Shown one piece after another: positions 19,133-27,049 of a stretch of 64,000 nt of DNA. Both the position numbers and the translations under genes were made by a program. Location: positions 2,294,001 through 2,358,000 of the forward strand of contig NZ_CP071182.1 in NCBI RefSeq assembly GCF_017298635.1, in the 5' to 3' direction. This DNA is from Paenalicyclobacillus mengziensis. GTDB taxonomy: Bacteria; Bacillota; Bacilli; Alicyclobacillales; Alicyclobacillaceae. The notes under the pieces were generated by a model. It worked only from the letters and a program-made list of their open reading frames with translations. It was not told the origin of the DNA and did no database searches. Position 1 is the stretch's first letter. Every line of letters starts with the position of its first letter.

Positions 19133-19149
19133 GGTAAAAAATGTTGCAA
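19121..19149 (-). promoter_or_regulatory. Candidate promoter of the leftward importer operon
   Basis: Read leftward, TTGCAA (19149-19144), a 17-bp spacer and TGCAAT (19126-19121) each match four of six consensus positions. Operator candidate 1 covers the -10 and a cre-like site covers the -35, which strengthens an otherwise weak promoter call. Confidence 0.4.
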
Positions 19150-19158
19150 GCGCTCACA
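19145..19158 (+). promoter_or_regulatory. cre-like CcpA site
   Basis: TGCAAGCGCTCACA matches the relaxed cre pattern TGNAANCGNTNNCA at every fixed position. It overlaps the predicted -35 of the leftward importer promoter, a position typical of repressing cre sites. It suggests that the third importer is under carbon catabolite control in addition to the local regulator. Confidence 0.55.
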
Positions 19159-19232
19159 AAGGGTTGTTGGTTTTCATGTTTGCGCTTAACTATTGTTTTT
19201 TCAACAGAAAAATCAAGAGAATTAGAAATTCT

Positions 19233-19261
19233 TTGACATCGCATCCTTGGTGTCGTATTGT
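19233..19261 (+). promoter_or_regulatory. Candidate promoter of the rightward arm
   Basis: A perfect -35 box TTGACA (19233-19238) is followed by 17 bp and TATTGT (19256-19261). It would start transcription about 50 nt before the NIF3-like gene. The second 19-bp palindrome begins within the -10, so the same regulator can block both divergent promoters. Confidence 0.55.
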
Positions 19262-19275
19262 ATGCAATATACAAT
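19257..19275. promoter_or_regulatory. Operator candidate 2 (19-bp palindrome)
   Basis: ATTGTATGCAATATACAAT is the exact reverse complement of the site at 19114-19132; their centres are 143 bp apart. It covers the -10 and start region of the rightward promoter. Two identical sites in one divergent region are unlikely by chance and imply shared control, possibly with looping. Confidence 0.7.
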
Positions 19276-19315
19276 TAGTCCTTGAGCAAATATCCATAGA
19301 GTGAGGTGGTAAGCT

Positions 19316-20110
19316 GTGGTTAAGGTGAAGGAAGTCATTGAAGAGCTCGTCCAATCGGTACCAACCATAACCGACACCGTTGACACAATTAAGGCTGGTG
19401 ACGATGAGCAGGTCGTTCAGGGGATTGCCGTCACGTTTATGGCAACGTACGACATCGTTCAAAGGGCAAAGGAGATTGGCGCGAACTTAATTATTACGCA
19501 TGAACCGACGTACTATAACCATGAGGACAAAGTAGGTTGGCTTGCAGAGGACGCGGTATTCGCCGCAAAAAAGCGACTTGTTGATGAAAGTGGGGTCACA
19601 ATTTTCCGATTCCACGATTACTGTCATCGCAGGGTTCCAGACTTCATCCTGTTGGGAATGCTTGAAGCACTTGGCTGGCAAGAATATTCCTCGAAAGAAC
19701 AGCCCAAGTCGCCTTTGTTTGTGACAATTCCGGGTATGACCTTAAGGGACATCGCTAATCACGTCAAGGAGTCTCTCGGAGCTCCATTTGTTCGGGTCGT
19801 AGGCAAAGATGAACTTGTCTGCCGAAGGATTGGTCTGCTTTCAGGGTACGGCGGGGTTGGCGCACGTGCCATCCCGTTCTTTCATAATGACGACCTCGAC
19901 CTCGTTATAGCTGGCGAAGGGCCAGAATGGGAAACACCGGAGTACGTTCGGGATGCGGTAGCTGCCGGGTTTGCAAAAGGACTCATCGTTGTGGGACATC
20001 AAAAGAGTGAGGAAGCGGGTATGCAGTCCGTTGCAAATTATCTCCGAGACAGATTCAAAGATATTCCTGTATCATTTTTAGGTGGGCACCAGGCGTTGCG
20101 GGTCATGTAG
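19316..20110 (+). CDS. NIF3-like (DUF34) dinuclear-metal protein
   Basis: This 264-residue protein has the NIF3 family hallmark GIAVTFMATYDIVQRAKEIG followed by ANLIITHEPTYYNHED, in which His and Glu are typical metal-site residues. A C-terminal GHQ segment also fits the family. NIF3/DUF34 proteins form hexamers with a dinuclear metal centre, but their reaction is not settled. The GTG start at 19316 follows GAGGTGG. It is first in the rightward GntR-associated arm. That placement suggests a hydrolase or metal-dependent step on the pathway intermediate here, rather than a housekeeping role (inference). Confidence 0.85.
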   Translation: MVKVKEVIEELVQSVPTITDTVDTIKAGDDEQVVQGIAVTFMATYDIVQRAKEIGANLIITHEPTYYNHEDKVGWLAEDAVFAAKKRLVDESGVTIFRFHDYCHRRVPDFILLGMLEALGWQEYSSKEQPKSPLFVTIPGMTLRDIANHVKESLGAPFVRVVGKDELVCRRIGLLSGYGGVGARAIPFFHNDDLDLVIAGEGPEWETPEYVRDAVAAGFAKGLIVVGHQKSEEAGMQSVANYLRDRFKDIPVSFLGGHQALRVM

Positions 20111-20164
20111 GATTATCGTGACGGTCTGCTCGCCAACGCAGTCATCCATCCTGAGAGGGGTACT

Positions 20165-20881
20165 ATGGAAATGAAACTTGTTCCATCGCCTGGGAGCTAT
20201 ACAAACGAAACGCTGACTGAGCGCGTTCGCCAATTGATTCAAACCGCGATTGTTGAGGGGACTATCGAGGAAGGGCAAGCCATCACAGAGATGGAGATAG
20301 CCGAAAGCCTACAGGTGAGCAGGACACCTATCAGAGAGGCGTTTCGCCTGTTGGCTGCACAAGGATATCTGACGATTCTCCCTCGCAAAGGCGTTTATGT
20401 CAGACAGATTTCGGTGACTGAATTGCAAGAGATGTACGCCGTTCGCATCGAACTGGAATCAATGGCGATGCGTTTAGCTGCTAGCTCCAACCCTGAAGAG
20501 GTGGTTGCGCGATTGTCGAGAAGCTTGGACACACAAAGTCAATGTATCCATAGGAGCGACGTCGTCGGATATATCCAGGAGAACATCAAATTTCACGAAG
20601 TGTTCTCTGATTTATGTGGGAACGGCTATCTTAAATCATTGGTTAAGGCGATTGAGGACCATACCTTACGATACCGCGTACTATCGTTGCGAACTCTGCC
20701 AGGCCGGATGGAAGTTTCGTATAAGGACCATGTCTTTATACGAGACTTCATTCGGGAAGGAAAGCTCACTATCGCAGAACAGGTTTTGCGAGAACACATT
20801 TTGGCTTCGCGCGCGCAACTGGAGCAGCGGCTAAAACAGAAAGTGGTCAAACAAGGCAACCGACACGATGGCACAAGCTAG
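20165..20881 (+). CDS. GntR-family regulator with FCD ligand-binding domain
   Basis: This 238-residue protein has an N-terminal winged helix (EMEIAESLQVSRTPIREAFR, wing LPRKGVYV) and a C-terminal all-helical FCD domain with the usual His-rich metal/ligand positions (FHEVF, DHVF, EHI). Members of this FadR subgroup repress catabolic genes and are released by an organic acid. It is the second gene of the rightward arm and the only regulator in the locus. It therefore probably binds the 19-bp palindromes at 19114 and 19257 and represses both arms, including itself (inference). Confidence 0.9.
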   Translation: MEMKLVPSPGSYTNETLTERVRQLIQTAIVEGTIEEGQAITEMEIAESLQVSRTPIREAFRLLAAQGYLTILPRKGVYVRQISVTELQEMYAVRIELESMAMRLAASSNPEEVVARLSRSLDTQSQCIHRSDVVGYIQENIKFHEVFSDLCGNGYLKSLVKAIEDHTLRYRVLSLRTLPGRMEVSYKDHVFIRDFIREGKLTIAEQVLREHILASRAQLEQRLKQKVVKQGNRHDGTS

Positions 20882-20922
20882 CCAATGGGTTGTATCTTGC
20901 CGTGCCATGGGGAGGAGAAGCC

Positions 20923-22254
20923 GTGCTTCTGGAAGATGAATTCGTCCACTGGGTTCATAAACTGACCTGGGGAGATATCCCTGTAGAAGTGAAGAGACAT
21001 ACCCTCATGTCGGTTTTAAACTACTTGGCTGTTGGCATTCACGGTGCCTTCAGTCTACCCGCCGAGACGGCACTGACTACCCTGAGCGGGCAACCTCGAC
21101 AGTCGCTCATTGTCGGTCGAAAAGAACGTACGGATAGGTACACATCTGCTTTGGTAAACGGGATTGCGGCACATGTGGAGGATTTCGACGACACCCATCT
21201 TGAGACGGTCATCCATCCGTGTGCGCCTGTGGTGTCGAGTGTGATTCCGCTTTTGACAGAGAAGGCAGTGAGCGGGCAGGACTTTTTTCTGTCCGTCGCA
21301 GTCGGTTGCGAGGTAGCGCTCCGTCTCGGGATGTCGATTTCACCGCAACACTATGATGAGGGATGGCATATCACTTCGACGTGCGGGGCCGTCGGTGCAG
21401 CTGTTGCTTCCTCGAAATTGCTTAAACTGGATGTCGATGCGCTAAGCGGTGCGATGAGTGCGGCCGGAAATCATGCTGCAGGGCTGCAAGCATCCTTTGG
21501 TTCGATGACAAAGTCGTTGCATGCTGGCATCGCTGCCCAAAACGGTTTGCTAAGCACAGAATTGGCGTCAAAAGGATTGGCGCAAACGAAATTGTCGACC
21601 ACATTCCCGGGTTCGTTTGTCGCGGTGTGGGGGTTGGGGTTTAAACCGCATCAACTGATGCTGGATTCGTCACAGCCTTGGGAGCTTTTGAGTAACTCGT
21701 TCAAACCGTACCCGAGTGGCGTTGTAACCCATCCGGCAATTGACGCAGGTATTTTGCTTCATCGTGCTGTCGAAAGCACGAAAGTGGATAGTATCACTTT
21801 GCATGTTCATCCACTCGTACTCGAATTGACGAACAAGGAGCAACCGTCTAGCGGCCTTGAAGGGAAGTTTAGTGTTCGTTACTGCGTCGCGGCGTCCGTG
21901 CTCGACGGTTATCTCTCAGTGTCGCATTTTACAGACGAGATGGTAGGACGCCGAGATGTCATAGAAATGCAGCAGCGGATTAGGGTGATTCCAGACGATG
22001 GGTTACAAAGAGACAGCTGTTCCCTTACGGCGCGACTTGTCTCGGAAGCGTCAAAGGAAATCACTGTGTCGCATGCGACTGGAAGCCGCAATAACCCAAT
22101 GACTTTGGCAGGACTCCTACAAAAATCGCAGAGGCTTATCGATCCGGTGTTGGGAGCGGGAAGAACAATGGCTTTGTGGAAGGAGTTAAATACCCATGTG
22201 AGCCAGCCTCTGTCGTTAACGCATTTTATTGACCTTCTTACAGAAACAGGGTGA
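20923..22254 (+). CDS. MmgE/PrpD family protein, copy 1
   Basis: This protein of about 443 residues resembles 2-methylcitrate dehydratase PrpD and MmgE. It has ALVNGIAAHVEDFDDTH near residue 90 and HPCAPVVSSVIPL, followed by GCEVALRLG and TSTCGAVGAAVASSKLL, in family order. The GTG at 20923 is preferred because GGGGAGGAG lies 5-6 nt upstream; the frame opens at 20890. It overlaps copy 2 by 4 bp (GTGA). Family members dehydrate hydroxy-tricarboxylates or act on related acids. No citrate synthase or methylisocitrate lyase is nearby, so a methylcitrate cycle is not indicated. Confidence 0.88.
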   Translation: MLLEDEFVHWVHKLTWGDIPVEVKRHTLMSVLNYLAVGIHGAFSLPAETALTTLSGQPRQSLIVGRKERTDRYTSALVNGIAAHVEDFDDTHLETVIHPCAPVVSSVIPLLTEKAVSGQDFFLSVAVGCEVALRLGMSISPQHYDEGWHITSTCGAVGAAVASSKLLKLDVDALSGAMSAAGNHAAGLQASFGSMTKSLHAGIAAQNGLLSTELASKGLAQTKLSTTFPGSFVAVWGLGFKPHQLMLDSSQPWELLSNSFKPYPSGVVTHPAIDAGILLHRAVESTKVDSITLHVHPLVLELTNKEQPSSGLEGKFSVRYCVAASVLDGYLSVSHFTDEMVGRRDVIEMQQRIRVIPDDGLQRDSCSLTARLVSEASKEITVSHATGSRNNPMTLAGLLQKSQRLIDPVLGAGRTMALWKELNTHVSQPLSLTHFIDLLTETG

Positions 22255-23576
22255 CCATGGTGATCCCATTGGAAGAACTAATAAAATTTTCCGTTAACTC
22301 GCGCTTTGACGACGTACCACCGCCTGTCATTCACCAAATGAAGCGTAGTCTTGTCCTAATGATAGGAAATTGCGTAGCCATTTCGAACGATTCAACGATG
22401 GAGCAGTTGATGAAAATGAGTAGCGACCTTGACCATGGCGGCAAGATTGGTGCATTGGGAATGCCGACATCTCTCCCGCTATCGTGGACAGCTTTCATCT
22501 ACGGGTATGCCTCACACCAAGCGCATCTCGATGATGTTCACAAACGTTCCTTGGTTAGTCCAACATCCCCCGTAGCTTCCGCAGTCATCGCTTTCGCCCA
22601 CAACCAACGTCTGTCCGGTCAAGAGATGTTGTTGGCCGTTGTTCTGGGGACAGAGGTTGCAGTGCGAACTGGTCTTGTACTTGGTCCCGCACATCGACAG
22701 AGGGGATGGTATCCAACGGCGACTGCAGGCTATGTTGGGGCAATCACGGCTGGAGCAAAGGCAAGGAATCTCGATTTGCTGCGATTTACACACGCGCTGG
22801 GACTGGCTTCCCTGGCGACAGGCACTATCGAGCCGAGGACTTCTGCCGGTCTCGGGTTGACGGTCGGCCGTGCGGCTTACAACGCAGCGAATGCGGTGCT
22901 CCTGGCAGAAGGTGGATTCACAAGCAGTGTCATGGCAGTTGTGGGGCGTAAAGGGTATTTGAACGTCGCTAGTCACCAACCTGATTTAGAGCTGTTATCG
23001 GGCGGGTTAGGAGAAACTTGGCATATACCTGACATTGTGGTCAAGCCCATGCCATATGAGCCAGAATTGTACCCTGTATTGTTGTGCGCCTCGTTGCTGG
23101 GGATGCAGTTGAAGAATATGCAGTCCCGGTGTAAACGGGTAGATGTTTGGCTCCCAGAAACACTATTGGATTACGTGAGTTCGGCGAGTGGTGAAAGGAA
23201 TGCGTGGTTTCAATACACGCTCCAGCGGACCGTTCAACTCGGTACGAACCCTGGTAACATCAATTCCTTAGAAGATGGTCATTATTGTCTGAATGATGAT
23301 GAAATTCCGCTGGTGACCTTTCATGTGAACCGGGAATTGCATCTACTCGAGACGAACATGGTCGCCACACTTATAGACGGGTCTCTTGTGCGTCAACACG
23401 TGACTCGTACGCACGAGGAGTATTTGAATTTGTGGAAGGGTATCAGTGATGAAGAGTTAAGCAACAGGTTTACTCATCAGGTGAGTCGTCGCATGAAGCC
23501 GAACGAAGCCCACGAACTTCTCGACACCTTATGGCATCTGGACGAGGTCAAGGATGTATCGGAACTCTTCACTTGA
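22251..23576 (+). CDS. MmgE/PrpD family protein, copy 2
   Basis: This 441-residue protein belongs to the same family as the preceding gene but is quite divergent. It shows GYASHQAHLDDVHKRSLVSP in place of the canonical AH-LDFDD-H segment, then ATAGYVGAITAGAKARNL. The two may form a heteromer, since they are translationally coupled by a GTGA overlap and differ in their active-site segments (inference). The start may be the GTG at 22251 or the ATG at 22257. The substrate is unknown. Confidence 0.82.
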   Translation: MTMVIPLEELIKFSVNSRFDDVPPPVIHQMKRSLVLMIGNCVAISNDSTMEQLMKMSSDLDHGGKIGALGMPTSLPLSWTAFIYGYASHQAHLDDVHKRSLVSPTSPVASAVIAFAHNQRLSGQEMLLAVVLGTEVAVRTGLVLGPAHRQRGWYPTATAGYVGAITAGAKARNLDLLRFTHALGLASLATGTIEPRTSAGLGLTVGRAAYNAANAVLLAEGGFTSSVMAVVGRKGYLNVASHQPDLELLSGGLGETWHIPDIVVKPMPYEPELYPVLLCASLLGMQLKNMQSRCKRVDVWLPETLLDYVSSASGERNAWFQYTLQRTVQLGTNPGNINSLEDGHYCLNDDEIPLVTFHVNRELHLLETNMVATLIDGSLVRQHVTRTHEEYLNLWKGISDEELSNRFTHQVSRRMKPNEAHELLDTLWHLDEVKDVSELFT

Positions 23577-23673
23577 GCGCATGACTGGGCAGACGGACTG
23601 ACTGCGGGATGTTTCTTGTAAGTCTAGTCAATCAATTGGCGTCATTAAAAATCTATCAGGCAGGTGATCTTCC

Positions 23674-24651
23674 ATGCAAGCAATCGTTGTTGACTCGCTC
23701 GGCGATGCCCACGTTCTTCAGGTTCACAACGTCCCAGAGCCGCAGCTTGGCCCTCGGCAAGTTCTGATTCAAGTTCTGGGATCAAGCGTGAACGCGGCGG
23801 ATGTGGCCCGAAGACGGGGAATAGACAAGGTTGAACCGTTCATTCCAGGACTTGACACGTTTGGAGAAATCGTCGGTATGGGCACTGAAGTCACCAAGTT
23901 CTCACTGGGTCAACGGGTCATCGCCTTTCCGAAGGAAGGGTCATATGCGGAGTATGTCGCAGCGGACGAGACGCACGCCTTTGTCATGGACCCTGTACCC
24001 GATGTACTTGAAGCTATTGGCTCACCCCTCGCAGCGTTCACGGCGTATAATGTTATCAAACGATTGGGACAACTGGTTCCGGGTGAATCTGTCTTGATCC
24101 ACGGAGCGTCTGGCGGCGTTGGGGTCCTGGCGGGACAGATGGCGAAACTTCTCGGGGCAAAAACGGTCATCGGTACGACGAGATCGGCCGCAAAGACTGA
24201 TCAATTGAAACAACTGGGCTTTGATGTTGTCGTCGATACGACAGTGGACAACTTTAAAGATGTGACACTTGAGGTTACCGGTGGCGAGGGCGCGGATGTG
24301 GTCCTCGATATTCTCGGAGGCAACGTCCTCTCTCAAAGTATTGCATGTATGGCTAGATTCGGACGGCTCGTGTGTATCGGTACAAATTTGGCTGGCCACG
24401 TGGATGTTGATGTCACACATATCCACGCAGAGTGCAAGTCCATCATCGGATCGAGCTTTGGTCTTGTACGACGGTTCGCCCCAGGTGTGATGCAGGGAAT
24501 GGCGAAAGATGTCATCCCGTGGCTGGCACACGGAGACCTTCGAGTTCCCATTGCTGGTGTCTTTAGACTGAGTGAAGCTGCTGCTGCGCACGCCAGTTTC
24601 GAGCAGAGTACACATGTCGGTAAAATCATTCTGTCTATGACCGAACAGTAG
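23674..24651 (+). CDS. Zinc-free MDR oxidoreductase (quinone oxidoreductase-like)
   Basis: This 325-residue medium-chain dehydrogenase/reductase has the N-terminal GroES-like segment VLIQVLGSSVNAADVARRRG and the NADPH-binding loop HGASGGVGVLAGQMAKLLGA. The catalytic zinc ligands of alcohol dehydrogenases are absent, so it belongs with NADPH:quinone or enoyl reductases. It lies 97 bp after PrpD copy 2 in the rightward arm. It probably reduces or oxidises a conjugated carbonyl intermediate of the same pathway (inference). Confidence 0.88.
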   Translation: MQAIVVDSLGDAHVLQVHNVPEPQLGPRQVLIQVLGSSVNAADVARRRGIDKVEPFIPGLDTFGEIVGMGTEVTKFSLGQRVIAFPKEGSYAEYVAADETHAFVMDPVPDVLEAIGSPLAAFTAYNVIKRLGQLVPGESVLIHGASGGVGVLAGQMAKLLGAKTVIGTTRSAAKTDQLKQLGFDVVVDTTVDNFKDVTLEVTGGEGADVVLDILGGNVLSQSIACMARFGRLVCIGTNLAGHVDVDVTHIHAECKSIIGSSFGLVRRFAPGVMQGMAKDVIPWLAHGDLRVPIAGVFRLSEAAAAHASFEQSTHVGKIILSMTEQ

Positions 24652-24697
24652 ACGCTCGTAGGCAACGAAAGCATTTTCAACATCTGGGAGGCCCATT

Positions 24698-25903
24698 GTG
24701 AAACGTTCTGGTTCGTCGGACAGCGAGTTTCCGGCTCGGGTCGGTCCTGTATCTTATTTGGGACTCGCACTTCTGTCACAGACGGGAATGTCTTTTGTCC
24801 AACAAGGGTTAATCGTCTTAGGCGCGGTCTTTTTGAAGGTTTACAACCTGAACCTGACTCAACTTGGTCTAGTGACCACAGCTTTGGCATCGGGAGTCAT
24901 GGTAAGCATGGTGTTTGTGGGCGGATTTGTGGACCGGAGAGGGCCGCGTACCATCTTGTTTTGGGGAACCGTCTTGATGACTGGGCTAAGTTTGTTGCTC
25001 TTGCTGACAAGGTCGTTTGCGTATTTACTTGTCGTTTTGGTGTTTTTAGGCATGGCCCTCGCGACTGCACCTGCAGCGGGGACGAAGGCTGTCTTCACAG
25101 CTTTTCACAATCGCTCGCGTGGCCTCGTGATGGGAATTCGACAAACAGGTGTTCCGCTTGGTGCCACACTTGCCGCTTGGCTCCTCCCTGCACTCGCACT
25201 GCACTTTGGATTGCACACGATATATGAAGTGTTTTCTATCGAACTGTTAGTGACAGGATGGGTATTTTGCGCAGCCATGTATGCGTGGCCCACCGCACCT
25301 CGCCGTGCGGGTGGATGGCTGCCGATAGAACGCAGTGAGATTCGATACTTGACGCGTCCGGCTCTGACAGCCTTTGTGATGTCAGCGGGCCAATACATTC
25401 TGCTGACCTACTCCATTACGGCGCTGGAGCATCACCACATCGGCATCGAAGTGGCCGGTATCATCCTTGCTGCCAGTCAAATCAGCGGTGGAGTGGCGAG
25501 AATATTGCTTGGCCAGCTCAGTGACAGAGTGAGACATCGTTCCAAGGTGATTGCGGGTGTCGCAGTGTCAGGCGCAACCATCGCGCTTATCGTTGGGTTG
25601 TTACCGACGAATGCGAGCGTCTGGATTGTGGCTGTCATCTGGGTCATCTTCGGATTCAGCGCAGTCGGATGGAACGCATTGGTACTGACGTGGGCTGGCG
25701 AATCCGTCTCGTCATCGAATAGTGGTGCCGCCATGAGCCTGACTGCGTCCTTTGTCTTCTTTGGAGCAGCCATCTTTCCACCGCTCTTCGGTGCAGTGGT
25801 TGACTTAACGCATCACTACGTGTTCGGATGGCTGATGTTGATGGTGGTCCTCTTGTTCGGTGCGTGGGTTGCGTTTGGTGCCGAGTCTTCAGTAAGGGGG
25901 TGA
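24698..25903 (+). CDS. MFS transporter
   Basis: This 401-residue protein has about 12 membrane segments. The cytoplasmic loop 2-3 motif GFVDRRGPRTILFW is visible, as is RQTGVPLGATLAA in the fifth segment region. It is the carrier of the rightward arm, giving the locus a secondary transporter beside the ABC importer of the leftward arm. Direction and substrate are unknown. The GTG start at 24698 follows GGGAGG. Confidence 0.88.
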   Translation: MKRSGSSDSEFPARVGPVSYLGLALLSQTGMSFVQQGLIVLGAVFLKVYNLNLTQLGLVTTALASGVMVSMVFVGGFVDRRGPRTILFWGTVLMTGLSLLLLLTRSFAYLLVVLVFLGMALATAPAAGTKAVFTAFHNRSRGLVMGIRQTGVPLGATLAAWLLPALALHFGLHTIYEVFSIELLVTGWVFCAAMYAWPTAPRRAGGWLPIERSEIRYLTRPALTAFVMSAGQYILLTYSITALEHHHIGIEVAGIILAASQISGGVARILLGQLSDRVRHRSKVIAGVAVSGATIALIVGLLPTNASVWIVAVIWVIFGFSAVGWNALVLTWAGESVSSSNSGAAMSLTASFVFFGAAIFPPLFGAVVDLTHHYVFGWLMLMVVLLFGAWVAFGAESSVRG

Positions 25904-25944
25904 TTTACAATCGCCACACAGAAAGTTCAGAAAGGAGGCACATT

Positions 25945-26316
25945 ATGAACCAAGAATTGTATGACAAGGGCCTGGAAATACGCCGATCCGTTCTCGGAGC
26001 TGCGTATGTGGACCGCTCGTTAGAAAATGCAACCGACTTCACCCGCCCAATGCAAGAACTCACAACGGCGTACTGCTGGGGCAACATTTGGGGCAGACCC
26101 GGGTTAACGCGCAAGGAACGAAGCCTCATTAATCTGGCGATGCTGACTGCGTTGAACCGACCGGCCGAACTTGGGCTGCACGTTCGAGGGGCAATCAATA
26201 ACGGCTGTACACAAGATGAAATCATGGAAGTGTTCCTGCAGGCCGCAATCTACTGCGGAGTTCCTGCAGGGATGGAAAGCTTTAAAGTTGCGCAGCGGAT
26301 ATTCGATGACGAATAA
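25945..26316 (+). CDS. Carboxymuconolactone decarboxylase family protein
   Basis: This 123-residue protein is close in length and sequence pattern to PcaC: WGNIWGRPGLTRKERSLINL, then ELGLHVRGAINNGCTQDEI and FLQAAIYCGVPAG. The ATG at 25945 follows AAAGGAGG by 7 nt; an upstream extension of the frame overlaps the MFS gene and is rejected. PcaC removes CO2 from gamma-carboxymuconolactone in the protocatechuate pathway, but no other pca genes are visible. It may act on another lactone or keto acid. It ends the rightward arm before a strong hairpin. Confidence 0.88.
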   Translation: MNQELYDKGLEIRRSVLGAAYVDRSLENATDFTRPMQELTTAYCWGNIWGRPGLTRKERSLINLAMLTALNRPAELGLHVRGAINNGCTQDEIMEVFLQAAIYCGVPAGMESFKVAQRIFDDE

Positions 26317-26333
26317 AGAGTTCAACCAGTGAA

Positions 26334-26386
26334 TGCCGAAGAGCGAGCGCGCGGGCGCTTCCGGCGCGCGTTTTCGCTCTTCGGCA
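26334..26386. terminator. Long hairpin between convergent genes
   Basis: TGCCGAAGAGCGA (26334-26346) pairs perfectly with TCGCTCTTCGGCA (26374-26386), and the interior adds a further CGCGCG stem. It lies between the convergent ends at 26316 and 26468, as a bidirectional terminator should. No long U-run follows on either strand. Confidence 0.55.
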
Positions 26387-26467
26387 AACTTGACTGTCAT
26401 CTGCTTCTATTCCAAGTGGAACCGCACGACAAGCATGGCGGTCAGAGCGTGTGAGAGCAAGGAATGT

Positions 26468-27049
26468 TTAGCGACAGGGTTCAAACGACAGGTCTGGAAA
26501 TTGGCTTCGACCTTGCTTGAGAGCCCCTGTGATGTATGCCACTCGACGGCCAAGAAACTCGCCAAGTAAGAGACCTCGCTTGAACATGTCTCGCGACAAT
26601 AAATCCTCAGTTCCTTCAACCGGACAGGTGACACCTACGCCATAATAGCTGCCATAGAGTGCGTTCTCAGGTAAGTTGGCCGGCAACCCGGCAATTATCA
26701 TGCCTTGGTGCAACATGGGTGTGATTAAGTTTAGCATTGTCGCCTCAATGCCACCATGCACTGTAGCAGTCGTGCAGAAGACCGCACCTACTTTTCCAAC
26801 CAATTCGCCACGAGCCCAGATGTAGCCTAATTTATCAATCCATTGCTTTAAACCAGCACTGATACTTCCAAAGTGACCGGGACACCCCCAGACAATGGCA
26901 TCCATGTCAGCAAGGTCGCGAACGTCCGCTTCATTCACATGCTTGATGAATACGTTCGCACCGTCCACGGTTCTTGCACCTCGTGCAATTGACGTCGCCA
27001 CTTGCTCTGTATGTCCACTTTCGCTGTCATAGACCACGTAAATTTTCAT
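26468..27049 (-). CDS. WrbA-like flavodoxin-fold NAD(P)H:quinone oxidoreductase
   Basis: This 193-residue protein starts with the FMN phosphate loop [12 protein letters not shown]. It continues with [20 protein letters not shown] and [20 protein letters not shown], the WrbA family pattern. It probably carries out two-electron reduction of quinones in the cytosol, avoiding semiquinone stress. The ATG overlaps the stop of the upstream efflux gene (ATGA at 27049-27046). The MerR-efflux-WrbA operon therefore looks like a defence unit against quinones or related aromatics. Confidence 0.87.
   Translation of the reverse strand: MKIYVVYDSESGHTEQVATSIARGARTVDGANVFIKHVNEADVRDLADMDAIVWGCPGHFGSISAGLKQWIDKLGYIWARGELVGKVGAVFCTTATVHGGIEATMLNLITPMLHQGMIIAGLPANLPENALYGSYYGVGVTCPVEGTEDLLSRDMFKRGLLLGEFLGRRVAYITGALKQGRSQFPDLSFEPCR

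Noticed and set aside
22512..22979. 155-codon minus-strand open frame
   Set aside because: It is antisense to PrpD copy 2 with a composition unlike a real protein.
20923..23576. Methylcitrate cycle operon
   Set aside because: Two PrpD-like proteins occur but no methylcitrate synthase (PrpC) or methylisocitrate lyase (PrpB) is in the window.
25945..26316. Protocatechuate degradation locus
   Set aside because: Only a PcaC-like gene is seen; no dioxygenase, cycloisomerase or CoA-transferase genes are nearby.
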